Positions 63,479 to 64,000 of a stretch of DNA of 64,000 bases are shown here, one piece after another. The DNA is from Cytobacillus massiliigabonensis (lineage in GTDB: Bacteria; Bacillota; Bacilli; Bacillales; Cytobacillaceae): NCBI RefSeq assembly GCF_900199725.1, contig NZ_LT904904.1, positions 2,857,891 to 2,921,890 on the forward strand. The letters are read 5' to 3'. The first letter of the stretch is position 1. Each line of letters starts with the position of its first letter. The notes under the pieces are model-generated. The model saw nothing but the letters and a program-made list of their open reading frames with translations, was not told where the DNA came from and made no database searches. Made by a program: the position numbers and the translations under genes.

Positions 63479-63630
63479 GAATATGAGAATAAAATTTTAT
63501 TACCGAATTATGATAAATGCCCAAATATACAAATTTTATTAAATATTGGCATCTGAACTATGTTCATGTAATTTATTTTTGAATACTATATAAATTATCT
63601 TTTGATAAAAAAAAACAGGAGGTTTGTTAA

Positions 63631-64000
63631 GTGAACCCTTTTGTATTAGCTAACGTTATATTCAATAATACACCTTTTTGGTTCTATACTCATATAAAAG
63701 ATCAAATTATTGGTGAAAGTTTAAGGCAAGGAATAGTTTTCGAGGAGCAAGAATTGAAATACTTAAATTCTGTTGTTAAGCCAGGTTCCAATGTTCTTGA
63801 CGCAGGTGCAAATATTGGTTTAATGTCAATTCCATTAGCAAAATTAGAACCATCTGCTACATTTTTTTGTTTTGAACCTGATCCATTAAATTATGCACTA
63901 TTAAATCTTAACATTGTTATTAATCAAGTAGAAAATATTCACACTTTTAATTATGCTTTGGGTAATGAGCAAAAATTTATTTCATTCTATAAGAATAACG
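63631..64000 (+). CDS. FkbM-family methyltransferase (partial, runs off the window)
   Basis: 123 codons before the window edge. The start is GTG at 63631 with CAGGAGG eight bases upstream, a strong ribosome site. VLDAGANIGLMSIPLA is SAM motif I and FFCFEPDPLNYALL the motif II acidic loop, both diagnostic of FkbM proteins. In a glycan locus it probably O-methylates a sugar. The C-terminus is outside the window. Confidence 0.85.
   Translation, partial: MNPFVLANVIFNNTPFWFYTHIKDQIIGESLRQGIVFEEQELKYLNSVVKPGSNVLDAGANIGLMSIPLAKLEPSATFFCFEPDPLNYALLNLNIVINQVENIHTFNYALGNEQKFISFYKNN

Overview
The window comes from an endospore-forming, AT-rich member of the Bacillaceae. The evidence is strong AGGAGG-type ribosome binding sites, TTG and GTG starts, T-rich intrinsic terminators, a CotS/CotSA/YtdA/YtcA/YtcB/YtcC-like spore coat polysaccharide cluster, a CgeB-type glycosyltransferase and promoters that fit the sigma-K consensus. 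I saw no rRNA, tRNA, CRISPR array, prophage or insertion sequence.

Region 1 (1-21.5 kb, all on the minus strand) is an aromatic amino acid catabolism island. Phenylalanine dehydrogenase and a four-subunit 2-oxoacid dehydrogenase (E1 alpha, E1 beta, E2, E3) can turn phenylalanine into phenylacetyl-CoA. The paaABCD epoxidase genes, two crotonases, a hydroxyacyl-CoA dehydrogenase and a thiolase (PaaG/F/H/J-like) can degrade it, and PaaX is the likely regulator. No paaK, paaE or paaZ lies here. A HisC-like aminotransferase and 4-hydroxyphenylpyruvate dioxygenase serve the tyrosine branch. A TrpXYZ-like ABC transporter, a FlK-like thioesterase and a nitronate monooxygenase-like flavoprotein complete the island. 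One 21-bp operator design (ATAACGT-N7-ACGTTAT) precedes paaA and the transporter, with a weaker copy before the thioesterase. Two arrays of TTTGCAAA palindromes spaced about 20 bp lie inside intergenic gaps of this island.

Region 2 (21.7-30.2 kb) is the spore coat polysaccharide cluster: UDP-glucose dehydrogenase, UTP-glucose-1-phosphate uridylyltransferase, a CotSA-like transferase with a triplicated tail, a CotS-family protein, a YtcC-like transferase and, divergently, a 31-codon ORF coupled to a YtcB-like epimerase.

Region 3 (30.3-40.8 kb) is ordinary chromosome. It holds split L-serine dehydratase genes with a YheO-like regulator and two long hairpin repeats, DedA, YkoP-like and YkoQ-like proteins, an eroded YkoN-like transferase, PAP2, formamidase with an FmdB-like zinc ribbon, and small unknowns.

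Region 4 (40.6-64 kb) looks like a second spore-surface glycan locus. It encodes a long coiled-coil protein, a JAMM peptidase, a cysteine-rich protein behind a near-perfect sigma-K promoter, CgeB, about nine further glycosyltransferases (three with paired DUF4214 modules), methyltransferase-like genes in inverted duplicate, and GDP-mannose/GDP-4-keto-6-deoxymannose synthesis (manA, manC, gmd). It shows recent rearrangement: a decayed duplicate of a transferase 5' end, and two genes whose homologous N-termini lie upstream of any ATG, GTG or TTG (manA probably AUA; one GT4 overlapping a GT2 in another frame).
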